Shown: positions 31,425 through 40,176 of the stretch, in pieces
How the letters are laid out: every line of letters starts with the position of its first letter
How positions within the stretch are numbered: position 1 is the stretch's first letter
Assembly (NCBI RefSeq): GCF_024703995.1
Contig: NZ_JAMXQV010000050.1
Coordinates: 1 to 40,229, forward strand
Direction: 5' to 3'
Length of the DNA stretch: 40,229 nucleotides
Origin: Amycolatopsis iheyensis
GTDB lineage: Bacteria > Actinomycetota > Actinomycetes > Mycobacteriales > Pseudonocardiaceae
Notes under the pieces: generated by a model
Database searches by the model: none
Seen by the model: only the letters and a program-made list of their open reading frames with translations
Told to the model about the DNA's origin: nothing
Made by a program: the position numbers and the translations under genes

Positions 31425-31964
31425 GTGGCCGTAGCGAGCGCTCCGAACTCAGGCACGGCACGGTTTCCGCTGGTCATCGCGCTCGGCGCGCTGGCCGCCG
31501 CGGGGGTCGTGGTGGTGCTGGCCGAGCGGTTCTATCGCGAGCTGGAGGTGCGTCTAGCGGGCGCGATCCTCGAGCTCGTCACTACATCGGGTGTTTATGT
31601 CGCCCCTGATCGGGAGTCCGTTTACTTTGGGTTGAGTGGCGCTACGCCGTTCGGGTTGAGAATGACACCGGAATGCTCGTCGGCGTTCCTTTTGCTGCCA
31701 CTGCTCGTTGTGACCATGGTCATGGTGTACTTCCGGCCGGCGAATGCGAAGCGCTTGTTCTTTTCGCTCGGGATTTCCGCGCTCGTCGTGGTGCTGGTGA
31801 ATCAGCTGCGCATTCTCACGATCGTCGGCCTGGTCCACGGCCTCGGCACCGACGAGGGCTACTACTGGGGTCACACGCTGCTCGGCTCGATGGTCAGCGT
31901 GCTCGGCGGCGCCGTCTCGCTGGTCCTGTTCGTCTGGCTGGCGACCCGGAAGAAGAAGGCATGA
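31425..31964 (+). CDS. Exosortase/archaeosortase-like membrane cysteine protease
   Basis: 179 residues from GTG 31425 (RBS GAGAGGA). Start 31251 is in frame but would run through the leader. It has about five membrane helices. The catalytic pattern of the exosortase/archaeosortase family is visible: C84 in TPECSSAFLLLPL, R129 in NQLRI and H150 in YYWGH. These enzymes cleave C-terminal sorting signals and are thought to transfer the protein to another anchor, as sortases do but with an unrelated fold. In actinobacteria a class is paired with choice-of-anchor P proteins, which matches the divergent gene here. The ATGA overlap with the GT2 gene implies a shared function, for instance glycan or surface polymer assembly coupled with protein sorting. 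Confidence 0.72.
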   Translation: MAVASAPNSGTARFPLVIALGALAAAGVVVVLAERFYRELEVRLAGAILELVTTSGVYVAPDRESVYFGLSGATPFGLRMTPECSSAFLLLPLLVVTMVMVYFRPANAKRLFFSLGISALVVVLVNQLRILTIVGLVHGLGTDEGYYWGHTLLGSMVSVLGGAVSLVLFVWLATRKKKA

Positions 31965-33337
31965 GCGTCAAGGTCCTGCTGGCGATCACCCAGGCGTTCG
32001 CGCTCACGATGAGCGTGGCGTTCCTCGTCTACGTCGTGGTGATCGTGGTGCCGTACCTGCGCCGCAAGCCCGCCCCGGTCGGCGACCCGGCCGGCTTCAC
32101 GTGGCACTTCTTCGTGCCGTGCCGCGACGAGCAGACGGTCATCCGCGAGACGGTCCGCTACCTGCGCACGACGTTCCGGAAGGCGCACGTCTGGGTCGTC
32201 GACGACGACTCGGAGGACCGCACGGCCCGCGTCGTCCGGATGCTGTGGCGGCGCCACGGCGGCTACGACCCGTACCTGCACCTGGTGCCGCGCACCCGGC
32301 CCGAGGCCAGGACCGGCAAGGGCGACGCGCTCAACGCCGCGTACCGGTCGCTCAACGAGTGGATGGGCCCGGACGCCCCGCGTGACGACGTCGTCGTGGT
32401 GGTGGTCGACGCGGACGGCCGCCCGGCGCCGAACTGCCTGGAGGTCTGCGCGGCCGAGCACCTCTTCGGCGACCCGGGGATCGGCGCGGTGCAGCTCGAC
32501 GTCCGGATGAGCAACGTCGAGACGCCGCCGCCGTCGCGCAACCCGGTGGGCCGCTGGTTCGGCCTGAAGCTGGCGCAGCTGCAGGATCTCGAGTTCCGGA
32601 CGGCGATCGCGGCGATCCAGACGTCGCGCGGCTTCACCGGCACGATCTCGATGGGCGGCAACGGCCAGTTCACCCGGCTCACCGCGCTCGACTCCATCGC
32701 GGGCGAAACGGCAGAGCCGTGGCGCGGCTCGCTGCTGGAGGACTTCGAGCTGGGCGTCCACCTGCTCACCGCGGGCTGGCGCACCGGGTTCACGCCGGAT
32801 TCCCATGTGGCGCAGGAGGGTCTGTACAGCCTGCGGCGGTTCCTGGTGCAGCGCACGAGGTGGGGCCAGGGCACCATGCAGTGCGCGCGCTACCTGCGGC
32901 GGATCTGGGACTCGCCGCACGTCAGCACGCTCGGCGCGGCGGAGATGATGTACTACCTGGCCCAGCCGTGGCTGCAGCTGCTCGGCTCGCTGCTCTACCC
33001 GATCCCGTTCATCCTGCTGGTGGTGAGCACGGCGGGCGATCCGGCGCAGATGTGGACGTGGTTCACCGGCGGCGCGTGGATCCTCTTCGCCATCTACGGC
33101 TCGTTCGGCCTGCTGCCGTTCCTCGTCTGGGGCCCGATCTACCAGCTGAAGTGCTTGCGCAGCGGGAACATCCTGCGCGGTGTCGGCCTGGGCTTCGCGT
33201 ACGCGGCGTACATCTACACGTTCTACGTGACGTCGTGGCGCGCGTTGTTCCGGCTGGTCCGCGGCCGCAACGGCTGGGCGAAGACCCGCCGCAACACCGA
33301 ACAGGCGGCCGGGGCGAAGGTCGCGCTCGACGCGTGA
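31961..33337 (+). CDS. Membrane glycosyltransferase family 2 (processive-type)
   Basis: 458 residues from ATG 31961, overlapping the exosortase stop. One N-terminal membrane helix (~5-32) precedes a cytosolic GT-A domain: D81-D-D-S (UDP-sugar), D150-A-D152 (metal), L-E260-D261-F (general base) and Q297-R-T-R-W301. Three to four membrane helices follow (about 330-430). The D, DxD, ED, QxxRW set is that of processive enzymes such as cellulose, hyaluronan or poly-GlcNAc synthases. The polymer or lipid acceptor cannot be predicted. EPS synthesis next to exosortase genes is a hallmark of exosortase loci in Gram-negatives, and this looks like a Gram-positive counterpart (inference). Confidence 0.87.
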   Translation: MSVKVLLAITQAFALTMSVAFLVYVVVIVVPYLRRKPAPVGDPAGFTWHFFVPCRDEQTVIRETVRYLRTTFRKAHVWVVDDDSEDRTARVVRMLWRRHGGYDPYLHLVPRTRPEARTGKGDALNAAYRSLNEWMGPDAPRDDVVVVVVDADGRPAPNCLEVCAAEHLFGDPGIGAVQLDVRMSNVETPPPSRNPVGRWFGLKLAQLQDLEFRTAIAAIQTSRGFTGTISMGGNGQFTRLTALDSIAGETAEPWRGSLLEDFELGVHLLTAGWRTGFTPDSHVAQEGLYSLRRFLVQRTRWGQGTMQCARYLRRIWDSPHVSTLGAAEMMYYLAQPWLQLLGSLLYPIPFILLVVSTAGDPAQMWTWFTGGAWILFAIYGSFGLLPFLVWGPIYQLKCLRSGNILRGVGLGFAYAAYIYTFYVTSWRALFRLVRGRNGWAKTRRNTEQAAGAKVALDA

Positions 33338-33416
33338 GCGCGGCCCCCTTACCTCCGGCGTGAGTTTCTGGTTAGGTTCTCACCGTCTGGCACCTGAACC
33401 CTGGGGGTTTATGCCC

Positions 33417-35282
33417 ATGTCCGCACGTTCCTTCTCCAGAGCGGCGGTCCTCGCCGCCGCGGTCGCGCTCATCGCCGGGCTGGCCACCCCGGCCCACGCC
33501 GACACGACCACTCAGCGGCAACGCGACTTTGCGGCCGCGGCAGCCGAGTTTGGTGTCCCCGAGAACGTCCTCCTAGGCGTCTCGTACCTGGAGTCCCGCT
33601 GGGACACGAACGCGGGCACACCCAGCACAGCAGCGGGCTACGGCCCGATGCACCTCACCGACCTGCGCGAAGCCGGCGCGGCGACCAGCCACCACGACGA
33701 AGGCTCCGAAGACCCCCGAGGCGACGACGCCCGCCCGGCCCTGCACCCGAAGGCGGGCCCGACCACCCCACCGCAAGGCCTGCAGACCATCGACGAGGCC
33801 GCGCAGCTCACCGGTCAGAAAGCAGAAACCCTCCGCACCGACCCCACGGAGAACATCCGTGGCGGCGCAGCCCTCCTCGCGAAGTACCACGCGGGCAAGA
33901 CCGACTGGTACGACGCGGTAGCGCAGTACAGCGGCGCCACCGGAGACGCCGCGCAGACGTTCGCCGACGAGGTCTTCGACACCATCAAGACCGGCGTCGC
34001 CCGCACGACCGACGACGGCCAGCAGGTCACCCTCGCCGCCACGCCGAACACCACCGTGAAGCAGCACCCCGGGAACCCGGCGAACGTCGAGTGCCCGAGG
34101 TCCGTCACCTGCGAGTCCGTCCCCGCTCCGTACCAGGAGCTGCCGAACGACGACTACGGCAACCACGACCTCGCGAACCGGCCGACGAGCCAGAAGATCG
34201 ACCACATCGTCATCCACGACACCGAGGGCTACTGGGACAACGTCCTCGACCTCGCGCAGGACCCGACGTACGTGAGCTGGCACTACACGATCCGGTCCAA
34301 CGACGGCCTGATCGCGCAGCACCTGCCGACGAAGGACGTCGCCTGGCACGCCGGCAACTGGTACGTCAACGCGAAGTCGATCGGCGTCGAGCACGAGGGC
34401 TTCGCCGAGAAGGGCACCTGGTACACCGAGGCGATGTACCGCTCGAGCGCGAAGCTCGTCGGCTACCTCGCGCGCAAGTACGACATCCCGCTCGACCGCG
34501 CGCACATCATCGGGCACGACAACGTCCCCGGCACGGTCCCGTCGACCATCGCCGGCATGCACTGGGACCCGGGCCCCTACTGGGACTGGTCGCACTACTT
34601 CGACCTGCTCGGCGCGCCGCTCGGCGGGTTCGGGCGGCCCGGCTCGTCGCTGGTCACCATCGACCCGGACTTCGCGAAGAACCAGCCGGTCTTCACCGGC
34701 TGCGACACCGCCGGGCAGCCCTGCGCGCCGCGCGGGTCCGAGGCCGTCGTGCTGCATTCGGCGCCGGACGAAACGTCGCCACTGCTGAAGGACGTCGGCC
34801 TGCACACCGACGGCTCGCCCTCGACCATGGCCGTCTCCGACGTCGGCAGCCGCGTCGCGACCGGGCAGCAGTACGCCGTCGCCGGCGTCAGCGGTGACTG
34901 GACGGCGATCTGGTACCTCGGGCAGCAGGGCTGGTTCCACAACCCGCGCAACGCACGGGTGGCGAAGCCCGCGATCGGCTGGGTCGTGACGCCGAAGCCG
35001 GGGCTGGCGACGATCCCGGTCTACGGACGCGCCTACCCCGAGCCCGAGGCCTACCCGGCGAACGTGACCGTGCAGGCCATCACGCCGCTGCCGTACACGC
35101 TGTCGGCCGGGCAGAAGTACTCCTCGGCCGGCACGGTCGGCTCGGAGTACTACTCGGCCACGACGTTCGACGTCGCCGACCACGTGGTCGTGAAGGGCAA
35201 GCTCAAGTACGTGCAGATCCAGTTCGGGCACCGGATCGCGTTCGTCAAGGCGGACGACGTCCGGCTCCTGCCGGCCTTCTGA
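33417..35282 (+). CDS. Secreted N-acetylmuramoyl-L-alanine amidase with N-terminal transglycosylase-like domain
   Basis: 621 residues from ATG 33417 (ATG 33411 also possible; GGGGG at 33403-33407). A signal peptide ends at ATPAHA. Domain 1 (~32-185) resembles a lytic transglycosylase: ENVLLGVSYLESRWD with candidate catalytic E59, GYGPMHLT, GGAALLAKY and YSGATGD. Domain 2 (~235-400) is Amidase_2: I-V-I-H267-D-T-E-G, E326 in GVEHEG, GHDNVPGT and H382-W-D384-PG supply the zinc ligands and catalytic residues. The remaining 220 residues look like SH3-type wall-binding repeats. It would cut both glycan and peptide bonds of peptidoglycan. It stands 79 nt downstream of the GT2 gene, so co-expression is possible. 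Confidence 0.85.
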   Translation: MSARSFSRAAVLAAAVALIAGLATPAHADTTTQRQRDFAAAAAEFGVPENVLLGVSYLESRWDTNAGTPSTAAGYGPMHLTDLREAGAATSHHDEGSEDPRGDDARPALHPKAGPTTPPQGLQTIDEAAQLTGQKAETLRTDPTENIRGGAALLAKYHAGKTDWYDAVAQYSGATGDAAQTFADEVFDTIKTGVARTTDDGQQVTLAATPNTTVKQHPGNPANVECPRSVTCESVPAPYQELPNDDYGNHDLANRPTSQKIDHIVIHDTEGYWDNVLDLAQDPTYVSWHYTIRSNDGLIAQHLPTKDVAWHAGNWYVNAKSIGVEHEGFAEKGTWYTEAMYRSSAKLVGYLARKYDIPLDRAHIIGHDNVPGTVPSTIAGMHWDPGPYWDWSHYFDLLGAPLGGFGRPGSSLVTIDPDFAKNQPVFTGCDTAGQPCAPRGSEAVVLHSAPDETSPLLKDVGLHTDGSPSTMAVSDVGSRVATGQQYAVAGVSGDWTAIWYLGQQGWFHNPRNARVAKPAIGWVVTPKPGLATIPVYGRAYPEPEAYPANVTVQAITPLPYTLSAGQKYSSAGTVGSEYYSATTFDVADHVVVKGKLKYVQIQFGHRIAFVKADDVRLLPAF

Positions 35283-35287
35283 CCGGC

Positions 35288-35318
35288 ACCGGCCGCGTCC
35301 CGCCGGGGCGCGGCCGGT
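35288..35318 (+). terminator. Hairpin after the amidase gene
   Basis: ACCGGCCGCG (35288-35297) / CGCGGCCGGT (35309-35318) with an inner CCC/GGG pairing, 5 nt past the stop. No T-tract follows, so termination is probable but not assured. The rest of the gap to 35523 holds no gene I can support. Confidence 0.6.
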
Positions 35319-35523
35319 CCGCCGGTCCAGGACCAGTTCGGCATGTTCAGCGCCCGGATGCGGCGGACGCGCTCGACGGAGCGAGCACGAGTTGGCGGAC
35401 GGAGTCAAGATCACAGCGACGGTCTAGCAGTCCTGCCGGGCAGGCTTGATCAGGCGAGGAACCAGCCCTTCGACACCACCAGCACCCGAGCCGACCAGAC
35501 CGAGAACCCGCGAGCCCATCCGA

Positions 35524-36760
35524 CTACCTGACCGCGCCGCGGCGTTCAGCCAAGGCGAGCAGGAGCGACGACTTCTTGCCGCCGGTCGCCGGGGCGCGTC
35601 GGTACATCGACCGCACGACCTCGCGAACCAGGGTGCTGTGTCGAACGATCGTCGGCGCTTTCTGCTCCGCCTCCAGCAGGGTTTGAAGAGCCTCTTCGTC
35701 CTTCGCGACCAGGCTCAGCGCCCGCGCGAAGTCGATCAGGTGCGTTACCTGTCGCTCGACCGGCATATGGTCGACGTTGATGCGGGGCGCGGCTTCGATC
35801 ACCTGTGAGACGTCGCCCAGGTCGAGGGCGGCCGAAAGCCGGTGCAGCTCGACGTTCGCAGGGCCGAACCCGGTCTGCCAGTAGTTCGCGTCCACCCCGA
35901 GCTGATTAGCCGCACGGTTCGCGTGCGACAGCAGCTCGTTCGCAGTTGATCGGTCCTGGTGCCGAGCCGCAGCGACGGCCGTGCGCAGGTAGAGCATCCC
36001 GTAGAGACTCAGCGCCGCCGGATCGCCGGCCGCCATCCTCGGGAGGAGCCACTTCGCGGCCACGTCGCCCAGCTCAAGGGCATCGTCGAACCGGCCGACT
36101 GCCAGCAGCGCGTGAGTGCCTGACCGGGCAGCCGAGGCCAGGACCAGCGGATCATCTGCTTCGTCTGCCGCTTGCATGGCCCGTTCGGCCGCGATCCAGG
36201 CGAGGTCGGCTTCCCCGATCTTGCTGAGCGTCGTTGCCGCCAGGTGATGCACCCGCGCGGACACCGCTGCGCACGCCCGCCGGTACGTCGCGTCATCCGC
36301 CGACGCCGCTTCCATCCCCTGAGTGGTCTTGATCAGCCCGGGAAGAGCGGTCACCGCGCGGCCGAGGTCGCCCTTTTGATAGCTCGACCAGGCACCTTCC
36401 ACAAGCTGAGCCACCGGGGCAGGGTCGATGTACTCGGGCGACATCGAAGAGGAGAACAGCGTCCGCGACAGCCGCCGAGGAGCCATCAGCGCGTCACGGA
36501 TCGCCGGCACGTCATCGTTCTCGTCCTGGTCCTCCAGGAGCACCGGTTCGCCGAGGAGGTCGCCCAGCGTGACGCGCAGACCCCGCGCAACGTCGGCGAG
36601 CACGTCCAACCTGCGGATATCGCGCTCGCCGCTCGATCTTGCTTAGCCAGTCCTCAGACCGGCCCACCAGGTCAGCCAGCACAGCTTGCGACAGGCCGCG
36701 CCGCCGCCGGTAGAAGGCAATACGCTCCCCGATGCTGAGCTGATCACCCGCACCACGCAT
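35524..36760 (-). pseudogene. XRE-family helix-turn-helix regulator broken by a frameshift
   Basis: The N-terminal part reads from ATG 36760 (MRGAGDQLSIGERIAFYRRR) as a lambda-repressor-type HTH (GLSQAVLADLVGRSEDWLSKIER). It then leaves frame near 36624-36636. The continuation, beginning D-V-L-A-D-V-A-R-G-L-R-V-T-L-G-D-L-L-G, is in the next frame and runs to 35524 as a ~360-residue TPR-like helical sensor domain. The two halves join naturally if two bases (CG or GC) are restored within GAGCGGCGAGCGC of the coding strand, giving IER-x-ERDIRRLDVLADV. The causes could be a true loss-of-function mutation, a sequencing error in a GC-rich repeat, or programmed frameshifting. Such HTH-TPR regulators are common beside accessory genes in actinomycetes. 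Confidence 0.7.
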
Positions 36761-36897
36761 ACGCACCAGGCTAACAGCGATGAGCTGCCTGACTTCACTG
36801 TTGTGGTTGCGCCCGAGCCGCATCACGAGCATCCGGTGCCGCGGCTCGACCTAGGTGCGAGCTGTGGCTGAGGTGTTGGCCGTCAAATACCGACCTC

Positions 36898-38988
36898 CTA
36901 GTCCTGGTCGGGCGCAACTGTACTGTCAATCAGGTCGGCGATGGCCCTCAACCGTAATGCAATGTTATAAGGACTATCCGCAAGAGCATAATGTTCGTCG
37001 TCAGGCGCCTTGATCACTGCGGCGAGACTCGGATGAGCGAGCAGATTCAAGCAGGCCCTTATTTGGTCTTTCGATGGCCGAAACGGCAGGTTTGATGACC
37101 TTAACGCGAAGCGTAGATTTCCAATCGTTGCGGATCCTCGGTCCTCTGGATCGTCTTCCGCGGCCTCCGTCTGAAGAATGGAGATAAGGGCAGCTGCAAG
37201 CGCTAGGTCATTTCTGGCTTCCTGGTGTGCATCATCAAGTCCTTCGAGATTTCTCTTGCTTGAGTCGAACGCGTCGCGTAAGCGCGGAAGGGGAATGGGG
37301 GCAGAAGTGTGTGACGTGACAAGTGAAGCTAAATCCTCAACGGTGATTACCGTGATTCCGTTCGCCATTGCTGACTCGCTGACGCTTCGCGCAAAGTTAA
37401 CGGCGATGATCGCCGCGTAATCGGCAGAGTTTTTGACGCGATGTCGCTTGATTGCTTCGTAGTTGATCTGACTTTCGGGAACGGTGCTCGAGGACGTGGC
37501 CTTTGAATCTACGACAGCAGAATATCTAACGTCGGCAGGTAGGTTTGCCTCAATGTAGACATCGGTGTCATTACTTCCGCCGATGTGCCGAGTCGAAAAT
37601 CCCAGCAGTTCAAAAGCGTCGGCTACTGCAATCTCAAACTCTGTGCTTCTCGATCCGTCGCTCCCGAATTTGCGAAGTCTGTGTACAACCTCCTCGACGT
37701 CAACTCTTGGTGCGATGTGACCTCCATCGTCATCGTCATCGGTACTTTTGGCGCGAATCGGCGTAGCCGAAGGATTCTGCAATGTTAGTTCGGGAAGAAG
37801 CTCCACTCCGCGGGGCGTGATGCGAGCGCGGGACTTATCGAACCGTTCGAGGTAGCCGGAGTCGGTAAGCAATGCTATGCGGGTGCGTATCTCATTCGCG
37901 TCGCCGTTGAAGCCATAACTCGATCGAGCTATGGTCAATAACTCTGAGGTGGAAGCTAACTCGCGGGCCGCGTTGAGCAGTTCGCCTATGAAAGAAAACT
38001 TCGAGTGCAAAAATCGGACGAGGTCGGCTTCTTTGCCGGGCTGGAGGCAAGCATAGGCTAGCTCTGTTGGTCCATACTTGTTGTATGCGACCAGCTCAAT
38101 AAATTCGAGATGACGAAGCGAGTGCATCATGGAATTGAAAGAACCTGCATTAACTCCCAGCTCTCTTTGTGTCGAGGACTTGAATTCTTCTACGGTGGCG
38201 CCGTCGCCGAGGAGGCTTACGGTCTTGCGAAGACCTTCGAGCGCGGTGAATGAGCCGTGGAGTGGTCCCTTTCCGGATCTGTTAGCGCCTCTTGGAATGT
38301 ACCCGATAGGTTCTCGCCTCTGCGTCAGCGTGGTTGTCGTGGTTCGCTCTTTGACAACACTTGATGGTCCTGTGATGGGGATGTCGCTTACGGTGGGTGC
38401 CGACTGGGCGGGCGTATTGACCTCTTTCTGGTCGGCCAGTTCGAGTAGGTTCAACAAATCATTTCCGCTGTCGGTGACGACGAGCTTGTGTCCCCATAGC
38501 TCGACTAATTCAAGCGAGCGGAGCCAGGCAACTCGTCGCCTAATCGGATCTAGATCCTCCCAGCTGAAGGAGTATTGACTGCGGGCGACGTGTAAGAGTG
38601 CTTCGTGAGTTGAATGATTAGGAATTTCATGGATCAACTCTCCGAAAAATTTGCAGTGCGAGTGAATGTGTCCAGCCAGGAGGTTCGTGTTCGACGAATC
38701 CTTAATCCACTGTAATGCTACGTCCATTGGTTGCCATACTTCACCGTCTCGAAGGACTAGTCCCATTGGTGATAGTTGACGTCGGCAGACCTCGTTGACG
38801 GAGACTTCGATATCTTGCCCGATGGCGGTGTGTAATTGCAGTGCGTTATCTCGCGATGCAGGAAGTTGTCGAACTATTTGTTCAAGGGCGTTTCTCTGAA
38901 AAGTCATACCTCCTGGCAGGATTCCGACGGTATTCGAACGTTCAGCCCAGGGGCGGGGCGGTGGGATTGACGCTGAAGCTGGCGACAT
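36898..38988 (-). CDS. FokI-like PD-(D/E)XK nuclease with duplicated N-terminal module
   Basis: 696 residues. The nuclease domain (~430-565) resembles the FokI cleavage domain: TEFEIAVADAFELLGF, then H-I-G-G-S-N-D-T-D476-V, then V-V-D494-S-K496, corresponding to FokI GGS...D450 and D467-T-K469, followed by GITVITVEDL. Upstream, two similar ~150-residue units (about 35-182 and 252-402) each contain H-S-x-x-x-F-F/I-G-E-L, ARSxYxF, IRxRxAxL and a T-x-x-G-x-x-L-L end, suggestive of winged helices for DNA recognition. A helical tail ends the protein. Codon use is clearly less GC-rich than the surrounding genes. ATG 38988 is the longest start; ATG 38907, abutted by AGGAGG, is an alternative. No methyltransferase is in the window. 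A type IIS-like or modification-dependent defence enzyme is inferred. Confidence 0.65.
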   Translation of the reverse strand: MSPASASIPPPRPWAERSNTVGILPGGMTFQRNALEQIVRQLPASRDNALQLHTAIGQDIEVSVNEVCRRQLSPMGLVLRDGEVWQPMDVALQWIKDSSNTNLLAGHIHSHCKFFGELIHEIPNHSTHEALLHVARSQYSFSWEDLDPIRRRVAWLRSLELVELWGHKLVVTDSGNDLLNLLELADQKEVNTPAQSAPTVSDIPITGPSSVVKERTTTTTLTQRREPIGYIPRGANRSGKGPLHGSFTALEGLRKTVSLLGDGATVEEFKSSTQRELGVNAGSFNSMMHSLRHLEFIELVAYNKYGPTELAYACLQPGKEADLVRFLHSKFSFIGELLNAARELASTSELLTIARSSYGFNGDANEIRTRIALLTDSGYLERFDKSRARITPRGVELLPELTLQNPSATPIRAKSTDDDDDGGHIAPRVDVEEVVHRLRKFGSDGSRSTEFEIAVADAFELLGFSTRHIGGSNDTDVYIEANLPADVRYSAVVDSKATSSSTVPESQINYEAIKRHRVKNSADYAAIIAVNFARSVSESAMANGITVITVEDLASLVTSHTSAPIPLPRLRDAFDSSKRNLEGLDDAHQEARNDLALAAALISILQTEAAEDDPEDRGSATIGNLRFALRSSNLPFRPSKDQIRACLNLLAHPSLAAVIKAPDDEHYALADSPYNIALRLRAIADLIDSTVAPDQD

Positions 38989-39446
38989 GAATTTGATAGC
39001 CTCTCGATGCAGCGATGCTTGGTGAGTGGTGGTCGTTTTTTGTCGAGCAATGACGATTCTCGCGTGGGGCGACGAAACTTATCGACCGGTTATCTTTTGG
39101 TGGTCGAAGCTTCCTGAGAGGAGGTCGTTCCGCGCAATAGTGGGCGCGTTGGCCGTCGCTGATCACGTGAAGATTAGATGACGAACTTTGTGTAGCGACC
39201 CAGGATGCCGCCGTGCATCGAGCTATCCCCTGTTTATAGCGCACTGTTGGCTCCGTCGTAGGTAGCGTTGCCGAACTTGGCTCTATGGGATCAAGGCGCC
39301 GCCGCTGGCGGCGCGCACGTCACGTCGCGTTCGGCGGTCGCGCCCCGTGCAGCTCGGACGGCCTGCCGCTCCGCTCCGGCCGCCGGCTGCGGGCGGACCG
39401 CCGGAGTCGCGATTCTGGACGCGCGCCGCCAGTTCCATCCCCCGTC
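38989..39446. other. Gene-poor stretch between nuclease and membrane-protein genes
   Basis: About 460 bases. The left part (to ~39250) has the same low GC as the nuclease gene and presumably includes its promoter. The right part changes abruptly to very GC-rich sequence and starts with the hairpin GCGCCGCC-GCT-GGCGGCGC (39296-39314). No ORF here has protein-like character or an RBS. Confidence 0.5.
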
Positions 39447-39457
39447 TCAAGGCGCCG
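39291..39457. repeat. GC-rich block flanked by 11-bp direct repeats
   Basis: TCAAGGCGCCG occurs at 39291-39301 and again at 39447-39457, and the 145 bases between are extremely GC-rich. The second copy supplies the stop codon of the minus-strand membrane protein gene (39447-39449). The layout suggests a small inserted or recombined segment, but I cannot name it. Confidence 0.4.
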
Positions 39458-40028
39458 TGCGGCCATCGCCGAGCGGCCAGACAGGCTGTTCAAGCTCCGC
39501 GCCTAGCACCGTCAGATGCTCGCGCCAGCGCCAACGAGCTGCGCGGAATCTTTTGTGCGGGTGGCGTAGCCATTGCCATGCTCGCAGGCTACGCGGGACA
39601 CGGCGGCCTGAGACATCGAAGCGCATCAGCGCCGTGGCGATAGCCAGGTGTGAGCCGACAGCTCTGACCGCCCGCTCTCTGTCTGCCTTCGTCGAGGGCC
39701 AGCGGTCAAGAAGCCGACCCAGCTCCTGGCTTACGCCGTCAAGAGACGGACCAAGCGTTGGTGCGCCTGATGTGGTGATCAAGAGTACGGCGTGTAGGTA
39801 GTCGTCCTGTTTCGAGCGGAACTGGTCCTTGTCGTCCTGGAGCAATGCCATCGTCAGCGCGCTCACGTTCCGCTGAAAGTCTGCATACAGGCTTGCTCTG
39901 ACGGCGCGCAGTCGGTCAGTTCGCTCGGCCGCATCACGTCGCGCCGTCAGCCGCTGAGACCACAGCACGCCTAGCAGGCCGATAGCAGCCACGACTAGCG
40001 TGCCCCACCAGGGCGTTGATGCGTTCAT
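39447..40028 (-). CDS. Small single-pass membrane protein of unknown function
   Basis: 193 residues from ATG 40028 (earlier in-frame starts run into the repeat region). The N-terminus is a membrane helix (STPWWGTLVVAAIGLLGVLW) followed by a basic, helical cytosolic portion (RLTARRDAAERTDRLRAVRA...) typical of small actinobacterial 'DUF' membrane proteins often found beside mobile genes. The last ~40 residues are Arg/Trp-rich and may be read-through into the GC-rich block, so the original C-terminus could have been different. I recognise no family. Confidence 0.5.
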   Translation of the reverse strand: MNASTPWWGTLVVAAIGLLGVLWSQRLTARRDAAERTDRLRAVRASLYADFQRNVSALTMALLQDDKDQFRSKQDDYLHAVLLITTSGAPTLGPSLDGVSQELGRLLDRWPSTKADRERAVRAVGSHLAIATALMRFDVSGRRVPRSLRAWQWLRHPHKRFRAARWRWREHLTVLGAELEQPVWPLGDGRTAP

Positions 40029-40110
40029 GTGCCCTAAGTCGCCAGTGGCCGAGAGGTTGCAACTGCGTCCCTGGGCCCGTCCTCGCTCGCGATCGTTTAA
40101 CACTGATGGC

Positions 40111-40153
40111 GCTCTCCGAGATGGGCCAGCCATGCTCTCCGAAATGGGCCAGC
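40111..40153. mobile_element. Tandem 20-bp terminal-type repeats, possible IS21-family end
   Basis: GCTCTCCGAGATGGGCCAGC (40111-40130) and GCTCTCCGAAATGGGCCAGC (40134-40153) differ at one base and are spaced 23 nt apart. Short tandem imperfect repeats next to the end of a transposase-sized unit are typical of IS21-family termini. No transposase gene is visible inside the window, so the assignment is tentative. Confidence 0.4.
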
Positions 40154-40176
40154 TGAGGAGTGCAGCGTAACCGGTG

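Noticed and set aside
35283..35523. tRNA gene or attachment site at the start of the foreign-looking region
   Set aside because: No cloverleaf, T-loop GTTCGA or repeated core could be found; only weak hairpins are present.
39268..39801. Plus-strand open frames in the GC-rich block
   Set aside because: They overlap the minus-strand membrane-protein gene and contain low-complexity Arg/Ala/Pro sequence without an RBS.
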